Source of the DNA: a virus
DNA length: 64,000 bases
IMG/VR virus record: IMGVR_UViG_3300025886_000006
Span: 1 to 64,000 of that record
Direction: 5' to 3' (one strand)
Numbering within the stretch: the stretch's first letter is position 1; each line of letters begins with the position of its first letter. Below are positions 1 through 6,955 of this stretch, in pieces. The translations under genes were made by a program, and so were the position numbers. The notes beneath the pieces are model-generated. The model was given only the letters and a program-made list of their open reading frames with translations. It was not told where the DNA came from and did no database searches.

Positions 1-18
1 ACGGAAGGCTGCCTCGAT

Positions 19-64
19 ATAGTCCTATGTTGAAAAAAACTCTCAGATGAATAAGAGGGACTAT
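19..64 (+). ncRNA. 3' part of a structured intergenic RNA element
   Basis: ATAGTCC at 19-25 pairs with GGACTAT at 58-64. Directly inside, CTCT at 40-43 pairs with AGAG at 54-57, which stacks on the outer stem. The element lies just before the first gene, in the same position as the larger structured inserts found further along this strand. It may extend upstream of the window, so its full extent is unknown. Pairing was found by eye only. Confidence 0.4.
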
Positions 65-104
65 TATACCTATATCAAATATTAATCACCAAATACCTTG
101 AATT

Positions 105-293
105 ATGGAAGATTACACTTCTATGTCTGTAGAGGACATTAAACAGGAAATGACTAGACTTGAGAACGAAGTAGAGTTAAAGAAAGAAGCTCGTAGGAGT
201 AGTAAAGAAGAGCGAACTAAGCTTTATGAACTTGAGGAGATACTCAGGGACAGATATATTACTCATGTAGTAAATGAAGATCTTATATCATGA
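105..293 (+). CDS. Small hypothetical protein, charged helix
   Basis: A 62-residue protein of unknown function. It is rich in Glu, Lys and Arg and looks like one long amphipathic helix or short coiled coil (residues 8-50), with no membrane segment or catalytic motif. The stop codon overlaps the next start as ATGA, so the two genes are probably translationally coupled. The start is preceded by an AT-rich stretch rather than a Shine-Dalgarno sequence, as is usual for Bacteroidota and their phages. Confidence 0.75.
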   Translation: MEDYTSMSVEDIKQEMTRLENEVELKKEARRSSKEERTKLYELEEILRDRYITHVVNEDLIS

Positions 294-577
294 AAAAGTT
301 TGAAGATTTGCTACAATATGAAATCAACATGGCAATTGAAAATGTTGATGTACTACGAAGAGTGTGCAATGCACTCTGGGAAAGTTATGGGGAAACAAGT
401 GATGAAGGTTACTTAACTACTCATGAACAAAATCTTGAACGTCTAGCATTTGCACAACAACGTGTGACTAGACTTACTGATTTAGCTGCTCATTTTAAAG
501 AAGAGTGGGATAACATCAGAATGGACAATGCCACTGTGTACATGGAAATGGGCACATTAGCTTTTAGTCTAAACTAA
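290..577 (+). CDS. Hypothetical protein, mainly helical
   Basis: A 95-residue acidic, apparently all-helical protein of unknown function. It starts inside the stop codon of the preceding gene (ATGA), which suggests coupled translation. There is no membrane segment, cysteine cluster or recognisable motif. It is followed by a 121-nt spacer that is filled by a structured RNA element rather than by another gene. Confidence 0.75.
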   Translation: MKKFEDLLQYEINMAIENVDVLRRVCNALWESYGETSDEGYLTTHEQNLERLAFAQQRVTRLTDLAAHFKEEWDNIRMDNATVYMEMGTLAFSLN

Positions 578-586
578 TACATACAA

Positions 587-683
587 GGACTAAGTAGTAA
601 GAGCATAGCTGTTATGGTTATAATAAGTACAGGAATTATGTCTTGGAAATTTTAGCTGTAATGGCGCTCTTCACTACGCGTCC
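587..683 (+). ncRNA. Structured intergenic RNA element
   Basis: A closing stem joins the two ends of the spacer: GGAC (587-590) with GTCC (680-683), GTAGT (594-598) with ACTAC (673-677), and AAGAGC (599-604) with GCTCTT (666-671), with small internal loops. Inside are two near copies of TAGCTGTWATGG (about 606-617 and 653-664). The first can form CATA/TATG around a GCTGT loop. The element starts 10 nt after one stop codon and ends 16 nt before the next start. No known RNA family is recognised. Confidence 0.55.
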
Positions 684-698
684 ATAATACATACCATC

Positions 699-1064
699 AT
701 GATTACTCTGATTATAACAATTTACGTAGTTATCTGTCTACACATGACTTACAGATTAACATTTGAATTTAATGAGCATGTTGATAATACTATTAATTGG
801 CACCATCCTGTGCCATTTACTTTGTGGTTCTTAATTATACTTTTAGGCGTTAGTCTAGTTATATTTTCTATGATGTTTAAAAGACTTTTTAAGAATATTA
901 TTATGGTATATCTTGCTTATAAACTGCAGAAAAAATTAAAGGAAGTTATGGGAGAAACTTCTCCTGAAATGACAAAGCAATTGCAAGGAAGCTTAAGAAA
1001 ACTTACTTGGGATGTGTTTACTTCTTCTTACATTAGATTTCGTCCTAAAGACAGAAAATCTTAA
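699..1064 (+). CDS. Small membrane protein, two transmembrane segments
   Basis: A 121-residue protein with a hydrophobic N-terminal segment (about 2-22) and a second one (about 43-63), followed by a basic, helical tail of some 55 residues. It is probably an inner-membrane protein with a cytoplasmic basic C-terminus. The next gene (1081-1485) is also a membrane protein, so the two may act together. Early phage membrane proteins often affect host envelope physiology or superinfection, but nothing in the sequence assigns such a role here. Confidence 0.75.
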   Translation: MITLIITIYVVICLHMTYRLTFEFNEHVDNTINWHHPVPFTLWFLIILLGVSLVIFSMMFKRLFKNIIMVYLAYKLQKKLKEVMGETSPEMTKQLQGSLRKLTWDVFTSSYIRFRPKDRKS

Positions 1065-1080
1065 TCATTAAAAACTAGCC

Positions 1081-1485
1081 ATGACACATATATTTTACTT
1101 TTTTACTCTTTTTGCTTTAGCTTGGGAGTATAAAAACTTTACTGATCCATATGCAGTAAAGCGTTGGGCTGATTATGCTAAAAAGCATATGAAAAAAGAG
1201 AATGTAGAGAGCAGAAAGAAAGCTGGAGAAGAAATAATAGAAAGTAGTGTAGTTTTCTTTTTCCCTTTGAATCTTTTGTATATGTTCTGGGCATTTGTAG
1301 GATTATTCACTTCACAGTGGGCATTGTTTGCTGCATTATACCTATTATCTCTGATAAAGAGAAAAGATAGGTCAGCTACATATCGTCGTATTAACGGCTT
1401 TATTAGCTTTTGCATCCTAGTGTTTATAATACTAAACAAGTACCATTTTAAACTGGACTTGTGGTCCATGCTTACTAGCATGTAA
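1081..1485 (+). CDS. Small polytopic membrane protein
   Basis: A 134-residue protein with about four hydrophobic stretches (roughly 3-17, 55-73, 75-92 and 103-120). A positively charged loop (about 25-50) lies between the first two. No conserved motif is recognised. It follows another small membrane protein by 16 nt, suggesting an early two-gene membrane module. It is not an obvious holin, because it sits in the early arm while a lysis cassette is present in the late arm. Confidence 0.75.
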   Translation: MTHIFYFFTLFALAWEYKNFTDPYAVKRWADYAKKHMKKENVESRKKAGEEIIESSVVFFFPLNLLYMFWAFVGLFTSQWALFAALYLLSLIKRKDRSATYRRINGFISFCILVFIILNKYHFKLDLWSMLTSM

Positions 1486-1498
1486 TGCAGAAAATTTG

Positions 1499-1559
1499 CT
1501 GTAGTGCCTTCCCCCAAGAGAGTGAGAGAATTAAAGTTGAGTCACAATTGGCACTGCAG
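1499..1559 (+). ncRNA. Structured intergenic RNA element
   Basis: CTGTAGTGCC (1499-1508) pairs over ten positions (one G-U) with GGCACTGCAG (1550-1559), closing a loop of about 41 nt. The element lies 13 nt after one stop codon and 41 nt before the next start. It is the smallest of the closed inserts on this strand. It is not followed by a T-run, so a simple terminator is unlikely. Confidence 0.5.
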
Positions 1560-1600
1560 TTCATTTAAAGAAATAATCAAATTCTCCAACACCATTACAT

Positions 1601-2026
1601 ATGGATGAAAAAACTAAAAAAATATTCGAACGAGCTATAGTATCTGGGAACACTGAATTAGTGTCTAAAATGTTACTTAGCGATCTTCTTAAAAATGTTA
1701 CTAATGCATCTGATCCATTTAATGCACCTGGTCCACTAACAGAATATTTAGATGGCAAGAAAGAGTCTGTTTGGTCTAAACGTGTAGCCATGGATAAGTA
1801 TGATCCTCTAGAAGAGAAGCTTGCAGCTTCTAGGCTTTGTAAAAACCATGAAAGGGATATTAAAAGAGCCTTGACAGACTTTAGACTGTCCAAAGGTATG
1901 ATAACTCCTAAACTCTTTTCGTTTTTATTTTTGAATGAGATTGATGTTGACTTACGTATACTTCTTCATTCAGAATTTGTGAAACTTGTTGATGATATTA
2001 TTAGTAAGTCTAATGAGCTTAAATAG
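1601..2026 (+). CDS. Hypothetical protein
   Basis: A 141-residue soluble protein of unknown function. The N-terminal half looks helical and the middle (about 45-65) is Pro/Gly/Asn-containing. No motif, signal peptide or membrane helix is visible. Its end overlaps the start of the next gene by about 14 nt, which is typical of compact phage operons. It is preceded by a structured spacer. Confidence 0.7.
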   Translation: MDEKTKKIFERAIVSGNTELVSKMLLSDLLKNVTNASDPFNAPGPLTEYLDGKKESVWSKRVAMDKYDPLEEKLAASRLCKNHERDIKRALTDFRLSKGMITPKLFSFLFLNEIDVDLRILLHSEFVKLVDDIISKSNELK

Positions 2027-2372
2027 AAGAGAAAAAAGAGCCGCTGCAAGAGCAGAGAAGTTAGGAACTTTATTAAAGGACTCTCCTAAAATAGCAACAA
2101 AAGATTACAGTAATTTACGTGGAAACTTTGCTACTACTATAGAACACTGGATTACTAGATCAAGATTTAAGTATATCGAAAGATGTAAAAGGTCTATAAA
2201 AAAATCTAATCGTAGAAGAAAGAACAGAGTGAATAAAAGAGTCTTTGATAATCTTATCTTAAATGGACTGGTTATAAGTAGTAATATTGAGCATATTCAA
2301 GCTTTCTCTCTTTCTATTCCCCATGTACTAACTAAAGAATTTAAAGAAACACTTTATAGTTGGAAATTTTAA
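2013..2372 (+). CDS. Small, very basic hypothetical protein
   Basis: I place the start at the ATG at 2013, which overlaps the previous stop, rather than the more upstream ATG at 1986. The resulting 119-residue protein is strongly basic, with Arg/Lys clusters near residues 3-15 and 55-75, which suggests nucleic-acid binding. No fold is recognised. The gene directly precedes the large structured noncoding region at 2409-2986, so an RNA-binding role is conceivable but unproven. Confidence 0.6.
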   Translation: MSLNRREKRAAARAEKLGTLLKDSPKIATKDYSNLRGNFATTIEHWITRSRFKYIERCKRSIKKSNRRRKNRVNKRVFDNLILNGLVISSNIEHIQAFSLSIPHVLTKEFKETLYSWKF

Positions 2373-2408
2373 TACTAAATCAAATTAGAAAAATTCTTGC
2401 AAACGAAA

Positions 2409-2925
2409 AAGAAGTTGCAAAACTTCTTGGATAATACAATACGAGGTCACACGCAAGTGTTGAGGACTATTCTCGTGTTAAGGGGAACTGAAATCCTTTC
2501 AGCCCTAATATTGAAACTGTATAGTAATGTGCAGAATACTACTGGATGTATGCCATAAAGCCAGAATAATAGTATTGGAAGTTGGCAGCTTGACCATTTA
2601 TTTAGCCCACGCTAGAATGTAGGACGTAAAGCCCTTGTCTAGAGAGTAGGACGACATAAATGGTGCTAAAACTTTTAAATATTCAGGTGCATAGTATCAA
2701 ATAAAGTGGAGAGTGTGAGTACTCTATCGAGCCAGAAGCTCTTTCTACACATTTGATGTAATTAACCTTCAAAAGCCACAGGCAGAGATCCGAACTGCTA
2801 GATATTATGTGCCTTAGAATATTAGCTGTGCGTACATACTTTCAAGGGCCAGACGCTTAACCTGGATTCCTGAAAGTGTATGCATTGGCTAGATAGTAAT
2901 CTGTAGAACAGTAGGGCGTTCTACT
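2409..2925 (+). ncRNA. Large multi-hairpin noncoding RNA candidate (about 520-590 nt)
   Basis: The 640-nt gap at 2373-3012 has no convincing gene but a dense series of helices. AAGAAGTT/AACTTCTT (2409-2428) closes a GCAA loop. ACGAG/CTCGT (2441-2476) encloses ACAC-GCAA-GTGT. AGGG..CTGAAA/TTTCAG-CCCT spans 2481-2506. AATACTA-CTGG/CCAG..TAGTATT spans 2535-2576. ACCATTTAT/ATAAATGGT (2593-2664) encloses CTAGA/TCTAG. ATCAAAT/ATTTGAT (2696-2757) encloses two hairpins. A long stem spans 2834-2884, and GTAGAAC/GTTCTAC spans 2903-2924. The size and two GNRA loops recall large ornate phage RNAs such as ROOL or GOLLD, but I cannot match either. Transcription is probably rightward. Confidence 0.6.
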
Positions 2926-2940
2926 CATTTGTCAGAGTTT

Positions 2941-2986
2941 AGAGAGGGGGTTTTGAGGTGTCATGCCCTTTCGTTTCCCCCTCTTT
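2941..2986 (+). terminator. Terminator-like hairpin ending the large RNA region
   Basis: AGAGAGGGGG (2941-2950) can pair over ten positions (one G-U) with CCCCCTCTTT (2977-2986). The loop is about 26 nt and the T-run is short (TTTAT). It may be an intrinsic terminator or the closing 3' helix of the noncoding RNA. Confidence 0.5.
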
Positions 2987-3002
2987 ATCTCGCTTAACTA
3001 AA

Positions 3003-3010
3003 TACGTTTG
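3003..3010 (+). promoter_or_regulatory. Possible Bacteroidota -7 element (TACGTTTG)
   Basis: TACGTTTG fits the TAnnTTTG consensus and lies 2 nt before the ATG at 3013. No TTG is visible at the -33 distance, and transcription would start at or inside the gene, so this may be a chance match. Confidence 0.2.
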
Positions 3011-3012
3011 AA

Positions 3013-3348
3013 ATGAATAAATTTCATAATCATATTCACCTCGACGGAGGAACTGTCATTACTGCTGTAGGTGAATATAATGACCAAGCTATGTGCTTGG
3101 AAGTAGGAATGGCAGTATGTTCTAATAGAGATAATTGGAACAGAAGAAAAGGCAACATGATTGCCAAAGGAAGACTCGATAAAGGTAGACTTTTCGCAAG
3201 TATTCCAATGAAAGGTGAACCATCTGTAGAGATGTGGAAATCTTACATGCTCGAAACTAAAGTCAAAATCGCTGACCAAGTTGAGCAAGAGAATGTTACC
3301 CCCAAGAATTTAAGAGTGGCTCGAATTGTCGATGTTACTAAAGCATAA
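3013..3348 (+). CDS. Hypothetical protein, beta-rich
   Basis: A 111-residue soluble protein of unknown function. The pattern of alternating hydrophobic residues in the first 75 residues suggests a small beta-barrel or sandwich. A helical and charged C-terminus follows. No motif is recognised. It stands alone between two structured RNA inserts (2409-2986 and 3364-3443). Confidence 0.75.
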   Translation: MNKFHNHIHLDGGTVITAVGEYNDQAMCLEVGMAVCSNRDNWNRRKGNMIAKGRLDKGRLFASIPMKGEPSVEMWKSYMLETKVKIADQVEQENVTPKNLRVARIVDVTKA

Positions 3349-3363
3349 TTCATGGTGAATTGA

Positions 3364-3443
3364 AGAGCTGTAAGCTTACTTCTAAGATTACTCTGGTTCC
3401 CGCTGGTTCCTTTAGGGTGCTTAGGAGTTTTGCTTATGGCTTT
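3364..3443 (+). ncRNA. Structured intergenic RNA element
   Basis: AGCTGTAAGC (3366-3375) pairs over ten positions with GCTTATGGCT (3432-3441), extendable by two pairs. Inside, ACTTCTAAG (3378-3386) pairs with CTTAGGAGT (3420-3428). The apical region holds two copies of GGTTCC (about 3395 and 3405). The hairpin starts 15 nt after a stop codon and ends about 24 nt before the next start. The 9-mer TGAAGAGCT at its 5' side recurs in the element at 12679-12771. Confidence 0.55.
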
Positions 3444-3466
3444 ATTGTTAACATAATAACTTGAAA

Positions 3467-3766
3467 ATGACTCTTTTACAAGAAAAATTACCGTGGAATG
3501 ATAAAAATGTTATCAAATTTCACAGAGCAATGAAGATCATGAGTGATCTTTATCCTAAGCTCCCTAGGTTTACAACAAGAAAATTTAGAGGATCAAAGTC
3601 TTCCCATAATAATCTAAGTAAGATGTTTATCTGGCGTTCATTTGAGATACGCTGCGTGAATTTCTTTTTAAGATTACCGAAAGAAAACTTACAAAGTAAG
3701 TATTTCGACAGAAAAGAGAAGAGTTTTAATCCGAATGGTATGGAGTCAGAATCCCCAACCAGTTAG
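3467..3766 (+). CDS. Small basic hypothetical protein
   Basis: I use the ATG at 3467, preceded by an AT-rich run, instead of the TTG two codons upstream. The 99-residue protein is rich in Lys and Arg, with hydrophobic patches near residues 55-75, and may bind nucleic acid. No family is recognised. Its last codons (from 3759) form the 5' strand of the long closing stem of the next RNA element, so translation termination and RNA folding would compete here. Confidence 0.6.
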   Translation: MTLLQEKLPWNDKNVIKFHRAMKIMSDLYPKLPRFTTRKFRGSKSSHNNLSKMFIWRSFEIRCVNFFLRLPKENLQSKYFDRKEKSFNPNGMESESPTS

Positions 3767-3942
3767 TACCCTTAGTAATAAATACAACTAGCATTTGTCG
3801 TGCTAGGCCTGCCTTGCAATCAATAATCAGGTTGACACACCTTGCAGCTATGTGGGTTCCCCACAATAGTCATAGAAGTGAGAAACACAGAAGTAGTAAT
3901 AGATGGCATGCTACAAGGACTTTATTGCTTTGGGTTAACTGG
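3759..3942 (+). ncRNA. Structured RNA domain overlapping a stop codon
   Basis: CCAGTTA (3759-3765) plus ACCC (3768-3771) pair with GGGT (3932-3935) plus TAACTGG (3936-3942), an 11-bp stem with a two-base bulge that closes a 184-nt domain. Inside, CTAGCA/TGCTAG forms a hairpin near 3789-3807, TGTGGG-TTC-CCCACA forms one at about 3849-3863, and CACCTTGCAGC can pair imperfectly with GCTACAAGG. The upstream stop codon (3764-3766) lies within the closing stem. The next gene starts 19 nt after it. Confidence 0.55.
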
Positions 3943-3960
3943 TAAATTTAATTTAATCAT

Positions 3961-4714
3961 GGACGAAAGAAAAATAAAAAGAGCTGCTTCTCTCATTAGA
4001 GATGAAATAGCACCGAAAATCAAAAAAGGATACTTAGAAGAAGGTCCTAAATATGGAGGAGGAGTACATATGATTTATGTGACTCCTGCTGACATATTTG
4101 AAAAGAAACCTCAACTAGAATCTTTACTTACTAGTGCAGGACTTACAGAAAAGGTCAGAGTTATCAATGATTCAGAACTGAAAATCTTTATATGGAATAT
4201 GGATCCTCTAGTTGCAGGACATGTCCCAAAAGAGGTCATGAGGAATATGGTAGAAGATTTGATATCAATGAATAATTGGGAAAATAGTACTAGTGCCTTA
4301 ACTAGAATTGTTTCCAATATTCATAGCATGCCTGCTCCTGATCTAGGTAAAGCTCTTTGTACTATTCTAGCTAATCTTACTGGTGCAACTGCAGCTGATA
4401 GCATAGATTACATGGGATACGTATCTCATGCTTCTATGATTAGAGCAGATATATTGGAAAAAACTGATCCAGATATTAAGACAACAGAGCAGTTTTGGGA
4501 AAAATATTCTGATGTAAAATCACATCCTGCACATTTAGACTCACTTATTATTAAGTTTGAATCTAAAGAAGATGAAAAGCCTACTATGGTTTCTTATCTA
4601 ATTAACAATTTTAATGTGGATGCTGATATCCACGAGTATTCAGAAAAAGCTGAAGGGCATGTTAGGTCAGGTGACTTAGGAAACTTTTGGAAGCTTTACA
4701 AAATGAATCTTTAG
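3961..4714 (+). CDS. Hypothetical protein
   Basis: I choose the ATG at 3961 because an AT-rich leader precedes it and the in-frame extension upstream runs through the structured RNA. The 251-residue protein appears soluble and mixed alpha/beta, with a Gly-rich turn near residue 33. No motif is recognised. The adjacent downstream gene (4717-5331) follows within 3 nt, so the two are probably co-expressed. Confidence 0.75.
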
Positions 4715-4716
4715 AT

Positions 4717-5331
4717 ATGAAAAAAATACTTTTTGCAATGTTTCCTAAATTATTTGGAAAAGAACGAACAGAAATCAGAGAAGAGAAGATTTCTTCAGAT
4801 GAAGAGTTGAAAGACTTTTCAGAAAAAGCTGCTATATTTTCAAACAACTTTGAAGATTTAGTATCAGAAGCTGATAGAATCAAAATCAAAAACTTCAAGA
4901 AGGACATAGCTCCTGTAGTGTATAGTCATGATTCTAAAAGTTTACTTGATGCCCTTAATGTTGTAGAGGGCAGAGGTAAAGAACTACTTGATAATTATAG
5001 ATATGTAGTCAAAGAAGCTCAAGAAATAACTAAAGAGCCTTTATCTACTTCTACTAATCTTCAAATTATGGACGACATAAGTCAGTCTAGAGCAGAACTT
5101 TTGTGGCTTGTCTACAATGTAGCTTCTAATAATTTAGATACAAATTCTTCATTTCTAGACAGTTCTCTTGAAACTAAAAGTATGGTAGTTTCAGTTGGGC
5201 CTGATGGAAAGCCTAATGTTGAAGGAGAGGATTTTGATAAACTTCCTCCTCCTGTACAAGAAGCAATTCTAAAAATCCTTAAGAAAAGAGGAGGCATTGA
5301 AGGACTCGATGGCTTTGATTTCGGAGGATAA
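4717..5331 (+). CDS. Hypothetical protein with Gly-rich C-terminus
   Basis: The start at 4717 is chosen because it directly follows the previous stop and is preceded by AT-rich sequence. An upstream ATG at 4687 would overlap more. The 204-residue protein is acidic and mostly helical (residues 20-130) and ends in a short Gly/Asp/Phe-rich tail. That tail is reminiscent of acidic C-termini that recruit partners in DNA-binding proteins. No homology is recognised. Confidence 0.7.
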   Translation: MKKILFAMFPKLFGKERTEIREEKISSDEELKDFSEKAAIFSNNFEDLVSEADRIKIKNFKKDIAPVVYSHDSKSLLDALNVVEGRGKELLDNYRYVVKEAQEITKEPLSTSTNLQIMDDISQSRAELLWLVYNVASNNLDTNSSFLDSSLETKSMVVSVGPDGKPNVEGEDFDKLPPPVQEAILKILKKRGGIEGLDGFDFGG

Positions 5332-5411
5332 AAATAATTGAGGGTAAAGGGACGCCTTCAGTTCTATGTTAATTTGTTGTCCTATTTATTTAATTTAATT
5401 GTTTTTTTGTT

Positions 5412-5993
5412 ATGAAAAATAACACAACTTTTGCTGCCATTCTTTTGGCTGCTGGACCAGTCTTTATTCGTAAAGCTTGGGTAAATACCAATTCCAAGAA
5501 AGGGGATCAAGTTTCGATCCAAATGTTTCAAGTAATCAAGTCTTCTTCGGAAGGTCCTGGATTGATTGGAGCAATTTCTCAAGGAATTGAGGGTGCTGGA
5601 ACTCAAAAAGTTACTGCTATCCAAAGTGTTCGAAGAGACATTGCAGAGAAGGCCCTAGGTCACAACTTTGACAATGGAGATTTGGATTTCTCAAATGTTG
5701 GTGGAGGAACAGATCAGGCAGTGCCTGCTTCAATTCTTTTTGGCGACACTGAAGTGAATATTCAGGTAACTGAAAACTTCACTCCAAATGCGTTTGCTAA
5801 GAATCATGAGCCTAAAATGAATCCTTCTACGGAAGAGGTAGTTGAGGCTGTGAATCCTGCAACTGGACAGGCTTCGCCTGTATACCGTCACACAGAACTT
5901 GTGGCTGGTGATGCTAATCACAAATATGTGAGCACTGCATCTTCTTCAGTTGAAGCTACTGCTTCTTCTGCAATTGAAGAGGCAACTGCCTAA
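5412..5993 (+). CDS. Hypothetical protein of a separate, strongly terminated unit
   Basis: A 193-residue protein of unknown function. The first 120 residues look beta-rich, and the last 50 are Ala/Ser/Thr/Glu-rich and probably disordered. Codon choice is visibly richer in GCT, GGA and CTT-type codons than in its neighbours. The gene has its own 80-nt T-rich leader and is followed by two very strong terminators (6014-6044 and 6062-6126). This arrangement suggests an abundant product made from its own short transcript, for example a DNA-binding or decoy protein (inference). Confidence 0.75.
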   Translation: MKNNTTFAAILLAAGPVFIRKAWVNTNSKKGDQVSIQMFQVIKSSSEGPGLIGAISQGIEGAGTQKVTAIQSVRRDIAEKALGHNFDNGDLDFSNVGGGTDQAVPASILFGDTEVNIQVTENFTPNAFAKNHEPKMNPSTEEVVEAVNPATGQASPVYRHTELVAGDANHKYVSTASSSVEATASSAIEEATA

Positions 5994-6013
5994 GCATTCA
6001 GAGATTGAAATTA

Positions 6014-6044
6014 AGAGAGGGAGTCTTCGGATTCCCTCTTTTTC
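6014..6044 (+). terminator. Intrinsic terminator with TTCG tetraloop
   Basis: AGAGGGAGTC (16th to 25th base after 6000) pairs with GATTCCCTCT (6030-6039) around a TTCG tetraloop (6026-6029), followed by five Ts. This is a textbook Rho-independent terminator for the gene at 5412-5993. Confidence 0.9.
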
Positions 6045-6061
6045 CTTGAAAATAAAAATGT

Positions 6062-6126
6062 AAGACAGGCTGAAAATTAGAGAGAGGGTCTTTTGGTGAT
6101 TAGCCCTCTTCTCTGCCTGTCTTTTT
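6062..6126 (+). terminator. Second, bipartite intrinsic terminator
   Basis: AAGACAGGC (6062-6070) pairs with GCCTGTCTT (6115-6123). Inside, AGAGAGAGGG (6079-6088) pairs with CCCTCTTCTCT (6104-6114), and a T-run follows. It backs up the terminator 20 nt upstream. Confidence 0.85.
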
Positions 6127-6135
6127 AGAATTAAA

Positions 6136-6402
6136 ATGGAGAATAAATACATGGTCAAAGTAAAGTTAGATAGGAGTACAATAAATTTATTTTTTATGAA
6201 TGGGTATTATCTTTCTAAGTACTCTTCTGTACTTACAGATACTGTCTTTGTACAAACATTGATATATATGCTTATAAATAATCTTAAGATTTCTGCAACA
6301 CTTTTAATAGAAAATGTTAATAGACTTAATCCTCGTCAAGCAGAACATATCATTTCTGTTTTAGAAAACGAGATAAGTCTTAAGACTGCAAGTAATAACT
6401 AA
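6136..6402 (+). CDS. Small hypothetical protein
   Basis: An 88-residue protein of unknown function. A moderately hydrophobic central stretch (about 33-60) is more likely the core of a small helical fold than a membrane segment. It is the first gene after a double terminator, so it should have its own promoter in the short AT-rich spacer, but I see no clear TAnnTTTG match there. It is followed after 9 nt by the next gene. Confidence 0.7.
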   Translation: MENKYMVKVKLDRSTINLFFMNGYYLSKYSSVLTDTVFVQTLIYMLINNLKISATLLIENVNRLNPRQAEHIISVLENEISLKTASNN

Positions 6403-6411
6403 AAAAAGAAC

Positions 6412-6663
6412 ATGGTAGATGAAAAACAATGTTACAAATTTTTCAATCCTGAAGGCACTCTAATTGGAGTAGCTAAAACAAAAATAGGATGCATACTTTA
6501 CGCAAAAGAACAAGGATTAACGGGTTATTTCGTTCCCTTTATTCCAGATCCCCTTGGTCTATATTACATAGACAAGTGGTCCCAATGGTTAGACGATAAA
6601 ATACAAATCAATACAATTTCAAATGAAGTTAGAAGTAAAATTAGACACTCTGGTAGAACTTGA
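6412..6663 (+). CDS. Small hypothetical protein
   Basis: An 83-residue protein of unknown function. The first 60 residues have a pattern of short beta strands and aromatic residues. The C-terminal 14 codons overlap the start of the HTH regulator gene at 6623 in another frame. The pairing of a small protein with an overlapping HTH gene suggests co-expression. Confidence 0.7.
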   Translation: MVDEKQCYKFFNPEGTLIGVAKTKIGCILYAKEQGLTGYFVPFIPDPLGLYYIDKWSQWLDDKIQINTISNEVRSKIRHSGRT

Positions 6664-6946
6664 TAACAAGATCAAGAGTTTGACAAAGAAAAATGAGGAG
6701 CTGAAATCAAAAAAGGAAAAGTCTAGTTCTATTCCAAGAACAGTAGTAGCACTTCCCTCAAAGTATGATTTTAGAAATATGAGAGATTCTTTGGGTGAAA
6801 CTTACTCTGAAGTAGCAAGAAATTCAGGAGCTTCTTATAGTGCAGTTCGTCGTCTTGAGAATGGTGACTCTGTAGCTTATGGAAGTGTTATGAAAATTCA
6901 TAACTACTTGACTAAGAAAACTCTTAGAAAAAAAGTGACATCATAA
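6623..6946 (+). CDS. XRE-type helix-turn-helix regulator
   Basis: A 107-residue protein with an N-terminal charged coiled coil (about 1-40) and a C-terminal XRE/HTH_3 domain (about 52-98). The domain shows the expected pattern: a first helix with Met-Arg-Asp, a turn around Ser-Glu-Val-Ala, the recognition helix Ser-Tyr-Ser-Ala-Val-Arg-Arg, then the Glu-Asn-Gly signature. It is probably a dimeric DNA-binding repressor or activator of phage genes. It lies just upstream of the DNA polymerase gene, so control of the replication operon is plausible. The start overlaps the previous gene by 41 nt. Confidence 0.8.
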   Translation: MKLEVKLDTLVELDNKIKSLTKKNEELKSKKEKSSSIPRTVVALPSKYDFRNMRDSLGETYSEVARNSGASYSAVRRLENGDSVAYGSVMKIHNYLTKKTLRKKVTS

Positions 6947-6955
6947 ATCATTAGT

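Noticed and set aside
2360-2431. A 24-residue frame starting at TTG and running through the first hairpin of the large RNA region
   Set aside because: It is very short, has a non-ATG start, and overlaps a clear GNRA hairpin. It may be the relic of a gene end, but it cannot be supported.
2783-2800. tRNA-like T-loop on the minus strand in the large noncoding region
   Set aside because: The stem and loop lengths do not fit a T-arm, and no acceptor or anticodon arm can be built around it. No tRNA gene was found in the window.
2409-2986. Group I or group II intron
   Set aside because: The element lies between complete genes, shows no recognisable P7/P3 core or domain V, and encodes no intron protein.
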